Below are positions 50,180-57,913 of a DNA stretch of 64,000 nt, piece after piece. The DNA lies in NCBI GenBank assembly GCA_022797295.1, contig JAAWKH010000001.1:122060-186059 (forward strand), in the 5' to 3' direction. A model generated the notes under the pieces. The model was not told where the DNA came from, made no database searches, and saw only the letters and a list, made by a program, of their open reading frames with translations. A program made the translations under genes and the position numbers. Source of the DNA: Peptococcaceae bacterium (GTDB lineage Bacteria > Bacillota > Dehalobacteriia > UBA4068 > UBA4997). Position 1 is the stretch's first letter, and each line of letters starts with the position of its first letter.

Positions 50180-51144
50180 AAATGGAATTGATTATCGCCA
50201 ACAAGAGCAGCGGCCAGATGTGGAATGTGGCTAATTCAGCCCAGGAAATAAGCTGGGAAACCAACCGCACCGGCAGCCCCGGCACGCTGAAATTCACCCT
50301 GATTAAAGCAGGGGATATTTCTTTCACCGAGGGCGACGTGGTGCGTTTTTCGGTGGACGGCCAGCTGCAATTTTACGGCTGGGTGTTCACCAAGGTAAAA
50401 AACCGCTGGGGTGTTATCCAAATTACCTGCTATGACCGGCTGCGCTATCTGAAAGCCAACGCCTCCTATGCCTTTTATGGTCAAAAGGTGGGCGACATTA
50501 TTAGGCAGATTGCCGGCGACCTTGCCATTGAGTGCAGTCAGCTGGCCGATACCGGCTATGCTATCCCCAGCTTGATTGAGCAGGAGCAAAGCTGCCTGGA
50601 TATTATCCAAAGTGCGGTGCAGAAAACGCTGCTGAACACCGGCAAGGTGTTTGTGTTTTACGACGACGGCAACGGCCTGGCCTTGCAGGAGGCGGCGCAA
50701 ATGCTGGCCCCGGTGATGATTGGCGAAAAATCTGGCCTGACGGAATACGACTACAAAACGGACATCGACAGCCAAACCTACAATTCGGTTAAGCTGGCCC
50801 GGCCCAACGAGGCCACCGGCGGCGCGGACGTTTTTGAGGTGCAGGATAGCGCCAACATCGGCCAGTGGGGCCTGCTGCGCCTCTACCAGACTGTGGACGG
50901 CGACGTCAACCAGGCTCAGATTGAGGAGCAGGCCAAGGTTATGCTGCGCTATTACAATCGGCGGCTCCGCTCCCTCTCTGTGGAGGCGTTGGGCGTGCCA
51001 GGCCTGCGCGCCGGCCAAATGCTACTTATGCAGGTGCCGGGGCTGGGGGATATAAACCTGGACCAACGGGTTCTTTTGGAGCGTGTGCAGCACACCTGGA
51101 AAAATGACAGCCACACAATGAGCTTTGATACGTTGTCAATTTAA
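50176..51144 (+). CDS. Baseplate hub protein (XkdQ/gpD type)
   Basis: 322 residues. It has the gpD-like pattern DVVRFSVDGQLQFYGWVFTK, ITCYDRLRYLKAN, and near the end VEALGVPGLRAGQMLLMQVPG. It should form the hub through which the tube passes. Drawn from GTG 50176; ATG 50182 is an equally good start. Confidence 0.87.
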   Translation: MKMELIIANKSSGQMWNVANSAQEISWETNRTGSPGTLKFTLIKAGDISFTEGDVVRFSVDGQLQFYGWVFTKVKNRWGVIQITCYDRLRYLKANASYAFYGQKVGDIIRQIAGDLAIECSQLADTGYAIPSLIEQEQSCLDIIQSAVQKTLLNTGKVFVFYDDGNGLALQEAAQMLAPVMIGEKSGLTEYDYKTDIDSQTYNSVKLARPNEATGGADVFEVQDSANIGQWGLLRLYQTVDGDVNQAQIEEQAKVMLRYYNRRLRSLSVEALGVPGLRAGQMLLMQVPGLGDINLDQRVLLERVQHTWKNDSHTMSFDTLSI

Positions 51145-51155
51145 GGGAGGCTTTT

Positions 51156-51623
51156 ATGCAGCTGGCAGATATTTTAAATCAGATGATAGCCCAAAACGTG
51201 GCGGCTGGCCAGCCGACGGAGCTGTGCATAGGCACGGTGAGCCAGGCGGAGCCGTTGGAGATAATCGTCAATCCAGCTATGCCGCCTCTGCCGAGCAAGG
51301 TGTTGTATTTAACTTCTGCGGTTGTGGAGCGCAAAATTCCGATACTCAAACATACGCACAATGCTATTGGTTTAGGGCACAGCCACAGCTGCCCAGAGGG
51401 CGGCACCAGCACCGATTTAACTGGCAGTTATGAAACCACAGCTGCTTTGGAGGAGATTGTTTGCACCGAGCACGGCCAAAAACTGCCGGTGGAGGGCGGT
51501 TTTATCATCTTAAACCGGGCCTTGGCAGTGGATGACAAGGTGCTGCTGTTGCAAGTGCAGCACGGGCAACAGTTTGTGATTTTGTCCCGGCTTTTTGGTG
51601 CAGTTAAGGAGGTGGAAGCGTGA
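51156..51623 (+). CDS. DUF2577 baseplate protein (XkdR-like)
   Basis: 155 residues. LADILNQMIAQNVAAGQPTEL at its start is cut here to family-like LADIL..M; later VLLLQVQHGQQFVILSRL closes the OB-like fold of DUF2577. It is part of the conserved XkdQ-R-S-T order. GGGAGG precedes the ATG, and the end overlaps the next start. Confidence 0.82.
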   Translation: MQLADILNQMIAQNVAAGQPTELCIGTVSQAEPLEIIVNPAMPPLPSKVLYLTSAVVERKIPILKHTHNAIGLGHSHSCPEGGTSTDLTGSYETTAALEEIVCTEHGQKLPVEGGFIILNRALAVDDKVLLLQVQHGQQFVILSRLFGAVKEVEA

Positions 51624-52024
51624 GTTTGCCGCAAAGTAATATTGACGTTAGCGGCGGGGTGGAGTTTGTGAGCCAGCCCTCGCTGACTTGGTATATTAAC
51701 AAGGAAACCGGCCGTATTCAGAACAGCGTCAGCGGTCTGGCGGCGGTGCGTCAGGCGGTGGAAATTATCCTGAATGTGGAGCGGTTCCGCTGGCAGATAT
51801 TTTTGCCCAGCTCCGGCGTGCAGCTGAACGATCTGCTAGGCCTGAATTTTGGCTATGTGGCCCTGGAGCTGCAACGGCGGATTAAGGAGGCCCTAGCTCA
51901 GGACGATCGCATTTTGGGCATTGCTGATTACCAATGCACGCAAAAGGACGATTTCCTGCTGGCCAGCTTTACGGTGAACAGTGTTTTTGGCGATTTTGCC
52001 ACGGAAACGGAGGTGACCAGATGA
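51620..52024 (+). CDS. DUF2634 baseplate wedge protein (XkdS, gp25-like)
   Basis: 134 residues, GTG start after AAGGAGGTGG. TWYINKETGRIQNSVSGLAAV and QAVEIILNVERFRWQIF match XkdS, the gp25/W-like initiator of sheath assembly. It overlaps the genes on both sides by 4 bp. Confidence 0.87.
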   Translation: MSLPQSNIDVSGGVEFVSQPSLTWYINKETGRIQNSVSGLAAVRQAVEIILNVERFRWQIFLPSSGVQLNDLLGLNFGYVALELQRRIKEALAQDDRILGIADYQCTQKDDFLLASFTVNSVFGDFATETEVTR

Positions 52025-53136
52025 TTGATTTAAGCGGTTTTAACTATCGTCAAATTTTGCAGCAGATGTTGGCGCAAATTCCGGCCAGCTTTGACAAGCG
52101 GGACACTTCGCCGATACCAACCGCCCTAAGCCCTGCCGCCTACGCGTTGGAGGGCTTTTATATTACCCTGAATGCGGTGCAAAGTTCTGCCTTTATCCAA
52201 ACGGCAGGCGGGCAGGCTTTGGACTATCTGGCCGTGATTGGCAACGTCAGCCGGGCCCAGGCCAGCCCTGCGGTGCGCTTGGGCGTGTTTAACACGGCGG
52301 TGCCGCTTGGGGCCCGTTTTTCTACCATCAACGGGGCGGATAGTATTAATTTTGTGGTGACTGCGGCCACGGCTAACCCGCTGCAATATCAGCTGACGGC
52401 GGAAACGCCGGGAGCCATCGGCAACGAATACACTGGTAGCATTTTGCCGATAACCGTGGTGAATGGGCTGACCCAGGCGCAGCTGACGGATATTTTGATA
52501 CCTGGCGATGACACGGAAACCGACGAGGAACTGCGGGCCCGCCTGATTGCTGCACTGAACAGCCCGGCCTTTGGCGGCAACGTGGCCTCTTACCGAGAAT
52601 ATATTATGGGGTTGGACGGCGTGGGCGCGGTGCAGATTTATCCGGTGTGGAATGGCGGCGGCACGGTGAAATGCTCCATTTTAGGGGCGGATTTGCTGCC
52701 AGCCAGCAGCGTTTTGGTGGAGGCGGTGCAGAACGCCGTCGACCCGCCGCTTAATCAGGGGGTGGGCTTGGGAATGGCGCCGATTGGCGCTAAAGTTACC
52801 ATCAGCGCGGCCACTGCTCTGACGGTTGACGTGGCGGCGGATGTGACGTTGGCCGCAGGATACAGCATTGCTCAGGTGCAACCTTTGGCAGAGGCGGCGA
52901 TTGCCGAATATCTGCTGGAGGTGCGGCGCGGCTGGGGTACGCCAATAAACGACACCACGGCGGCTTATGCGGCTAATGTGTATCAATCCAGAGTTTTGGC
53001 GGCTATTTTGGGCGTAACCGGTGTGGTGAATGTAACCAATGTGACGCTGAACGGAGCGGCGGCCGACCTGCGTCTGATTGAGAGCGGCGAGCTGCAACAG
53101 GTTCCGATTATGGGGACGGTGACGTTAAATGGCTGA
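52021..53136 (+). CDS. Baseplate J protein (XkdT)
   Basis: 371 residues. The family frame is clear: ALDYLAVIGNVSRA, GSILPITVVNGLTQ, DTETDEELRARLIAAL and later EYIMGLDGVGAVQIYP. It is a wedge component of the baseplate. ATG 52021 overlaps the previous gene by 4 bp. Confidence 0.92.
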   Translation: MIDLSGFNYRQILQQMLAQIPASFDKRDTSPIPTALSPAAYALEGFYITLNAVQSSAFIQTAGGQALDYLAVIGNVSRAQASPAVRLGVFNTAVPLGARFSTINGADSINFVVTAATANPLQYQLTAETPGAIGNEYTGSILPITVVNGLTQAQLTDILIPGDDTETDEELRARLIAALNSPAFGGNVASYREYIMGLDGVGAVQIYPVWNGGGTVKCSILGADLLPASSVLVEAVQNAVDPPLNQGVGLGMAPIGAKVTISAATALTVDVAADVTLAAGYSIAQVQPLAEAAIAEYLLEVRRGWGTPINDTTAAYAANVYQSRVLAAILGVTGVVNVTNVTLNGAAADLRLIESGELQQVPIMGTVTLNG

Positions 53137-54034
53137 GTGGGATTTGGACACAGATTTGCTGGCTTTGTTGCCGCCCTGGTATCGGGAGGTGCTGGATTAT
53201 CAGCAGATATGCTGCGCGGAGGCGGGGCAATTTAACGCTCTGGCAGATAGGATAAGAGATGTTGGAGATAACTTCTATTTTCAAACGATGAATGAAGCGG
53301 CGGTGGCGGAATGGGAGCAGATTTTTGATATTGTAGCCAACCCATTGACAGAAAACCTGGAATTTAGGCGTAATCGTTTAATTAACCGCATTAATTTACG
53401 AGTGCCATTTACGATGACGTTTCTGTATAAAAAGCTAGATGAATTGATTGGCCCTGGCCAGTGGACGGCAGAAATGGATTACGCCAATTATACGCTGTAT
53501 ATTGAATCGACTGCTGTAAATCAGGAATGGGCGATTGAGATTGCCTATACTTTGGGGCGGATTAAACCGGCGCATATTGTCTATATTAATCGGCCTTATG
53601 TGGCGGATAGGTTGCAGTTGACCGAGGAGGTGGACTGGAGCAAAGGAATTTACAGCTATAGGCTGGGCGCGTGGGGATTGGGCAGTCTGCCTTTTGCTCA
53701 GATACGGTTTGGGGAGGTGATTAAAATGGCGAGCACGCCAAGCCTGACCAATGATTTGTTGGCTGACGTGGCCGGTTTTGTGGCTGAAGATGTGGCGGCC
53801 GCTTTGATTAATGGCAATATTCGGATTGACAGCCTGACCAAAGCACAGAATGGCAATATTTTGACAGTTTCCTACCCGATAACGCCAGCGGATACAGAGG
53901 TTATAACTTCTCTTGCTTTGCTGAGCGCCGACGGTCAGGTTTTAAGCCAGGCCACAGTTTATGTGCCGGTTGTTGAAAACATAATGCTAAAACATAATAT
54001 AAAGGTTGAAGAGGGAGGGAAAATAAATGGCTAA
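53129..54034 (+). CDS. DUF2313 (YmfQ/XkdU-like) tail protein with an extra C-terminal domain
   Basis: 301 residues. Residues about 1-155 follow DUF2313, with LLPPWYREV, FEQIFDI-like WEQIFDIVA, RRNRLINRINLR and FLYKKLDEL. DUF2313 proteins are usually near 190 residues; the rest (from about 200) is a separate small domain that may join the fibre encoded next, whose start overlaps it by 8 bp. Confidence 0.8.
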   Translation: MAEWDLDTDLLALLPPWYREVLDYQQICCAEAGQFNALADRIRDVGDNFYFQTMNEAAVAEWEQIFDIVANPLTENLEFRRNRLINRINLRVPFTMTFLYKKLDELIGPGQWTAEMDYANYTLYIESTAVNQEWAIEIAYTLGRIKPAHIVYINRPYVADRLQLTEEVDWSKGIYSYRLGAWGLGSLPFAQIRFGEVIKMASTPSLTNDLLADVAGFVAEDVAAALINGNIRIDSLTKAQNGNILTVSYPITPADTEVITSLALLSADGQVLSQATVYVPVVENIMLKHNIKVEEGGKING

Positions 54035-55649
54035 TAAACCTTTGCTAAACCCTTTGCCGGCAGATTTGCCGGAGAATTGGCAAATCAATCAGATTGTAGC
54101 TCCAACGGGGGCTGAGGTGGGCCTGGCTGAACAATATGGTTATAACTATTTGATGGCTCAGTTAAATGCGGCTCAGCAGGCGATTAATAATATTAATGAG
54201 GCTTTTCCGGGGCTGGCTGGGCTGGTTGATGGCAAAGTACCTTTGGAACAGTTGCCAGTTGTTACGCCTGATGACGCTTTATCTGATACATCAAAAAATC
54301 CTGTGCAAAATAAGGTGATAACTGCGGCGCTGAATGATAAAGTGCCAATAACGCGCAAGGTGAATGGCAAGGCATTAAATGGGGATATTACTTTAGGTTT
54401 TAATGATTTTTCTGGTATTTTGCCAATTTCTAAGGGGGGCACTGATAATGATACAGGGCTTGTAACATCTGGGCAAAAAAACAATACTACTCTGGGATAT
54501 AGAGCTACTGCTGAGGGGATCGACACTACATCAAGCGCAAGAGGCTCTCATGCTGAGGGGCGGTATAGTATAGCAAGCAGCGATAGTTCTCATGTTGAAG
54601 GTTATCAAACTGTTGCAAGCGGCGATAGTTCCCACGCTGAGGGATCCCTTTCTGTCGCAAGTGGAGAAAATGCTCATGCTGAAGGAAAACAAACTACAGC
54701 AATCGGAGATGCGTCACATGCTGAGGGATTCAAGTCGGTTGCAAAGGCAGGATTTTCCCACGCTGAAGGAGATAGTACTGCAGAAGGTCCACGTTCCCAT
54801 GCTGAGGGGAGTGAAACTGTTGCAAGCAAGGAGAGTTGTCATTCGGAGGGTTATAGTACTATTGCAAGTAATTTTGCCAGTCACGTCGGTGGTAAATTTA
54901 ACAAATTAATGACAACGGGAGGAACTAGTTCTAATAAAGTAGGCGATGTATTTGTTATTGGCAATGGTTCTGGAAGCACTAACAAAAGCAACGCTTTTCG
55001 TGTTACCTATGCTGGCGCAGTTTACGGTCTATCTGCATTTAATACCAGCGGTGCTGATTACGCGGAATATTTTGAGTGGCAGGACACCAACCCTGAGGCA
55101 GAAGATAGGGTTGGCTTTTTTGTTACCCTGCAAGGGGATAAAATCTGCCTGGCTCAGGCTGGGGATTACCTGCTGGGCATTGTGTCAGCTAACCCCTGCA
55201 TTATCGGCAACGCCGATGAGGATTGGCTGGGCCGCTGGGAACACGATGATTTTGGCCGCTTTATTCAAATTGACGTGGAAACGCCAGTTACCGAGTTGCG
55301 GCATAAGGAAGTACCATTGCTTGATGAAAATGGCGAACCCACCGGTGAAGTACGCTTTGAAATCGAAGAAGTGCCTACCGGCGAGGTTATTCACGGTTGG
55401 GATTATAAGCAAAACCCGGATTATGACAGCAGCCAGCAATACATTGAGCGCAAGGACAGGCCGGAATGGGCCGCCGTTGGTATGCTGGGTGTGCTGGCTG
55501 TGCGGGATGACGGTAGCTGTCAGGTGGACGGCTTCTGCCAGTGTGCAGATAGCGGCATTGCCACCGCGGCGGAAAAATATATCCCCGGCAATACTTATCG
55601 GGTGATTGCCAGAGTGACGGAAAACATTGTAAAAGTGGTTTTCAGATGA
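54027..55649 (+). CDS. Tail fibre with SHAEG repeats and a peptidase G2 autocleavage domain
   Basis: 540 residues. After a baseplate-binding N-terminus, residues about 165-290 hold nine or so repeats with SHAEG or a variant, forming a YadA-head-like trimeric beta-roll. From about residue 345 the pattern GADYAEYFEW starts the peptidase G2 domain, an intramolecular chaperone that cuts itself off after trimer folding. No separate chaperone gene follows, in agreement. It should bind the host surface. Confidence 0.88.
   Translation: MANKPLLNPLPADLPENWQINQIVAPTGAEVGLAEQYGYNYLMAQLNAAQQAINNINEAFPGLAGLVDGKVPLEQLPVVTPDDALSDTSKNPVQNKVITAALNDKVPITRKVNGKALNGDITLGFNDFSGILPISKGGTDNDTGLVTSGQKNNTTLGYRATAEGIDTTSSARGSHAEGRYSIASSDSSHVEGYQTVASGDSSHAEGSLSVASGENAHAEGKQTTAIGDASHAEGFKSVAKAGFSHAEGDSTAEGPRSHAEGSETVASKESCHSEGYSTIASNFASHVGGKFNKLMTTGGTSSNKVGDVFVIGNGSGSTNKSNAFRVTYAGAVYGLSAFNTSGADYAEYFEWQDTNPEAEDRVGFFVTLQGDKICLAQAGDYLLGIVSANPCIIGNADEDWLGRWEHDDFGRFIQIDVETPVTELRHKEVPLLDENGEPTGEVRFEIEEVPTGEVIHGWDYKQNPDYDSSQQYIERKDRPEWAAVGMLGVLAVRDDGSCQVDGFCQCADSGIATAAEKYIPGNTYRVIARVTENIVKVVFR
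54535..54890 (+). repeat. Coding tandem repeats of the tail fibre
   Basis: Degenerate units of about 42-48 bp with a CATGCTGAGGG-like core, each coding one SHAEG turn. Copies differ enough to show old divergence rather than recent slippage. Confidence 0.75.
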
Positions 55650-55662
55650 GAGGAGCATTGAA

Positions 55663-56097
55663 ATGAAAGAAACAATTTGCACAGTTTTGGGTTTGGTTTT
55701 TGGCTATATATCCAGCCTGTTTGGCGGTTGGGACGCTGCCATCAGCACTCTGGTTTGTTTTATGGCAATGGATTACATAACCGGGCTGATTGTGGCCGGT
55801 GTGTTCCATAAGTCCGGAAAGACGGAAAGCGGAGCCTTGGAAAGCAGCGTTGGCTGGAGGGGCCTCTGCCGCAAGGGAATGACCTTGGCAGTGGTTTTGG
55901 TGGCTTGTCGTTTGGATATGATTATTGGTAGCAATCTGCTCAGGGACGCGGCTGTGATTGCTTTTGTTGCTAATGAAACGATTAGTATTGTCGAAAATGC
56001 AGGGTTGATGGGTGTACCGGTGCCGCCGGTTATTGTGCAGGCTATTGAGGTGCTGAAGAAAAAGTCTGAGTTAGACAACAAAAAGGATGGTGATTAA
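55663..56097 (+). CDS. Holin (TcdE/Cph1-type phage_holin_4)
   Basis: 144 residues with three or four hydrophobic helices. AAISTLVCFMAMDYITGLIVAG and the later SSVGWRGLCRKGMTL are typical of the toxin-secretion/lysis holin family. It opens the membrane for the endolysin encoded next. Charged C-terminus (KKKSELDNKKDGD). Confidence 0.9.
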   Translation: MKETICTVLGLVFGYISSLFGGWDAAISTLVCFMAMDYITGLIVAGVFHKSGKTESGALESSVGWRGLCRKGMTLAVVLVACRLDMIIGSNLLRDAAVIAFVANETISIVENAGLMGVPVPPVIVQAIEVLKKKSELDNKKDGD

Positions 56098-56098
56098 A

Positions 56099-56674
56099 AT
56101 GCGCTATCCATTTGATAAATATAAGCTTGGCACACGCTATGGCATAAAGGGTAATCTTTGGAAGTGTGGCTACCATAGCGGGCAGGATTTTCTGTCCGCT
56201 AATTATGGCGGCGATGGGGTGGTTTATCCAATTTACGCCGGCCAGGTGTTAAAAGTAAGCAGCGGCGGTGCTTATGGCAACTGTGTGCAGATTAGGCACG
56301 CTGACGGATATATTAGCCTTTACGCACATTTGCGGATTGTGTATGTGAAGCCTGGAATGTTGGTTGATGAGCAAACTGCGCTGGGTCTGGAGGGGGCAAC
56401 CGGTAACGTGACTGGTAAGCATCTGCATTTGGAAGTGCACAAAGGGCAGTATCATTACCCAGCCAGCATTGACCCGCTAGCGTTCATCAAGGAGAGATTG
56501 GGAGGTGATGAAGTGGAAAAGCAGCTTAAAATCCGGCTGAATGGCTTGGAAAAGCAGGTGCAGGCCATTGAAAAGGCTGGGCATAATTATGTTATGTTGC
56601 AGGATTTGCGGGACAGTAGGATTGATATTGGTTATGACAGTAAGGCCGGGGTGCCAGTGGTGGAAGTGAGATAA
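56099..56674 (+). CDS. Endolysin, M23 peptidase
   Basis: 191 residues, no signal peptide, so it needs the holin. The zinc-metallopeptidase motifs are YHSGQDF near residue 25 and the late GKHLHLEV near residue 108 (HxH). It should cut peptide cross-links in peptidoglycan. A C-terminal part of about 60 residues contains a short coiled coil. It starts just after the holin stop. Confidence 0.87.
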   Translation: MRYPFDKYKLGTRYGIKGNLWKCGYHSGQDFLSANYGGDGVVYPIYAGQVLKVSSGGAYGNCVQIRHADGYISLYAHLRIVYVKPGMLVDEQTALGLEGATGNVTGKHLHLEVHKGQYHYPASIDPLAFIKERLGGDEVEKQLKIRLNGLEKQVQAIEKAGHNYVMLQDLRDSRIDIGYDSKAGVPVVEVR

Positions 56675-56675
56675 T

Positions 56676-56722
56676 AAAAAAGCGGCAGTGACTTCTTTGG
56701 TGGAAGTTGTTGCCGCTTTTTT
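56676..56722 (+). terminator. Terminator of the late operon
   Basis: AAAAAAGCGGCA...TGCCGCTTTTTT with an inner ACTTC/GAAGT stem, 1 bp after the endolysin stop. Confidence 0.88.
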
Positions 56723-56833
56723 GTTTAAATTTCTTTTCAAAAAAATATAAAAAATTACCAAAAAGGAATTAAAGTGCCTGTCATAATCCGCCATTTTCTT
56801 TTATGCTTAAAGCAAAAAAAGGAGGTGACTATT

Positions 56834-57064
56834 ATGAAATCAAAAAAGATAAGAGCACTGTTGGATCACAAAAAATTTGCTGAGGAATTAAAGAAATTGG
56901 GCAAAACGCAGGAAGAGTTTGCTGAGGATATGGATATGTCAGACCGCTATGTGCGCATACTTTCAACGGTTGATAGGAACGTATCAATATCTCTGGCTTA
57001 TGCTTTTAGTCAAGCGTTTGGTGTGCCTATTGAATATTTGCTGCTTGTTGTGGAGGATAAATAA
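56834..57064 (+). CDS. Small XRE-type helix-turn-helix protein at the right prophage end
   Basis: 76 residues. KTQEEFAEDMDMSDRYVRIL is the recognition part. AAAGGAGGTGACT precedes the ATG at 56834. It lies after the lysis genes, separated by a terminator, and 118 bp from attR. It might control late genes or serve as the recombination directionality factor; such factors for serine integrases vary widely and cannot be recognised by sequence. Confidence 0.75.
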   Translation: MKSKKIRALLDHKKFAEELKKLGKTQEEFAEDMDMSDRYVRILSTVDRNVSISLAYAFSQAFGVPIEYLLLVVEDK

Positions 57065-57068
57065 GAAT

Positions 57069-57120
57069 AAATGAAAAAAAGCTTGCCGACCAATTTAAGC
57101 CGACGAGCTTTTTTCATTTT
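57069..57120. terminator. Bidirectional terminator near attR
   Basis: AAATGAAAAAAAGCT against AGCTTTTTTCATTT with an inner stem. It ends the XRE gene on the plus strand and would stop the leftward cotJ transcript just inside the prophage. Confidence 0.85.
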
Positions 57121-57165
57121 GTAAATTTGATTACCATACCTATCATTGAGGTTTTTATATAATAT

Positions 57166-57187
57166 CTTATTGAGGTTTAGACCGCCA
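57166..57187 (-). other. attR of the prophage
   Basis: The core TGGCGG (plus ccgcca, 57182-57187) is shared with attL; the phage half-site TCTAAACCTCAATAAG lies at 57181-57166 (minus strand). An extra ATTGAGGTTT copy lies at 57145-57154, 25 bp away from that in the half-site, as a possible recombinase arm repeat. Confidence 0.85.
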
Positions 57188-57273
57188 TATTGACTTATAA
57201 TAATTTTAGCGGCTTTGGCGTCAGGATTTTTTATGTTGACGGGATATTGTAATTTTCTGTCATAATTCCACAT
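57182..57273 (-). CDS. cotJC: CotJC, 5' segment of the split gene
   Basis: 31 codons, from MWNYDRKLQYPV through IIISQYGG, the conserved start of CotJC. The open frame then runs into prophage DNA for 56 more codons (to 57010) giving an unrelated basic tail. It starts 4 bp after cotJB. Joining to the 3' segment at 17093 gives ...QYGGPDGELAA..., the family sequence. The split is exactly at the shared GGCGG. Confidence 0.93.
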
Positions 57274-57277
57274 TTAT

Positions 57278-57529
57278 TTATGCCTCCTTTTCCCAGGGCC
57301 AAGGCTCGTTAATCCAGCTCCAGCCATCTTTTGTATCAACGCCATAAACGGTCAGCGGACCAAATTTATCTTCATATTCTTCAGTTAGGGCAGTTAGAAG
57401 ATTGTTGTAGTACTTAAAATATTCCAGGGCGGACTCGCAAGCCGGGTGGGTATCTAAAAATAGTTGAGTGTCTTTTACAACAAAGGCAATAATTTGAATG
57501 TCTTGCAAAAGTTGTTTTTGGTCATTCAT
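57278..57529 (-). CDS. cotJB: Spore coat protein CotJB
   Basis: 83 residues. QLFLDTHPACESALEYFKYY, FGPLTVYGV and the tryptophan-rich end WSWINEPWPWE are diagnostic. It overlaps cotJA by 4 bp. CotJB works with CotJA in coat assembly and is needed with them for CotJC incorporation in Bacillus. Confidence 0.93.
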   Translation of the reverse strand: MNDQKQLLQDIQIIAFVVKDTQLFLDTHPACESALEYFKYYNNLLTALTEEYEDKFGPLTVYGVDTKDGWSWINEPWPWEKEA

Positions 57530-57711
57530 CTAGCTTGCACCTCCGTTCTGCCTTGAATGATATTAATTTTGGCATTGAAGGGTAGGTTTAGCTCCGGGAA
57601 AATGGTGCCGTTAATAAAGGCGTCCTCCGGTCGGTAGGTTTGGGCCCAGGCTTGAATAGGCACACAGGCTATGCCTAGCTGCTGGCAATCGTTTGGCTGT
57701 TGTTGAATCAT
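57526..57711 (-). CDS. cotJA: Spore coat protein CotJA
   Basis: 61 residues. CVPIQAWAQTYRPEDAF and NGTIFPELNLPF match CotJA. It is the first gene of the cotJABC operon, with AAGGAGG before its ATG. Expression should be mother-cell specific. Confidence 0.92.
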   Translation of the reverse strand: MIQQQPNDCQQLGIACVPIQAWAQTYRPEDAFINGTIFPELNLPFNAKINIIQGRTEVQAR

Positions 57712-57752
57712 TTTGCAGACCTCCTTAAAGTTTATCTTTTGTAATATATTGG

Positions 57753-57780
57753 CTATATAGTCAAGTGGTGCTAGAATATA
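57753..57780 (-). promoter_or_regulatory. Possible sigma-E-type promoter of cotJ
   Basis: On the minus strand TATATTC, then 13 bp, then CTATATAG, about 42 bp before the cotJA start. It resembles a weak sigma-E site (ATATT and a CATA-like -10). No good sigma-A pair is found here. Confidence 0.35.
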
Positions 57781-57913
57781 AAAAATTAATTTTTGAGGAC
57801 AATAATAAGGAGTGTTACAGCGGCTTTTAAGTTTGAAAACGTCGCTTTAATTGTATAGTTTTTTGCTAGTATTGCCATAATAAAGCTGATTGATAAGCAG
57901 TGGAGGTGGCAAA

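Larger units (their letters stand above)
17094..57183. mobile_element. Myovirus-type prophage inserted in cotJC (about 40.1 kb)
   Basis: Bounded by the 6-bp repeat TGGCGG (minus strand) at 17099-17094 and 57187-57182; the period between the two sites is 40,088 bp. Gene order is integrase, cargo, repressor switch, early, replication, late regulator, packaging, head, contractile tail, baseplate, fibre, lysis and an XRE gene. All modules seem complete, with no broken phage gene seen, so the element may still excise and form particles. The rebuilt target gene is in frame across the junction, which fits a skin-type intervening element rather than a decayed insertion. Confidence 0.93.

Noticed and set aside
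54535..54890. Regular repeats in the fibre gene considered as a CRISPR array
   Set aside because: Repeats are degenerate, in frame and code SHAEG turns of a tail fibre; no cas genes.
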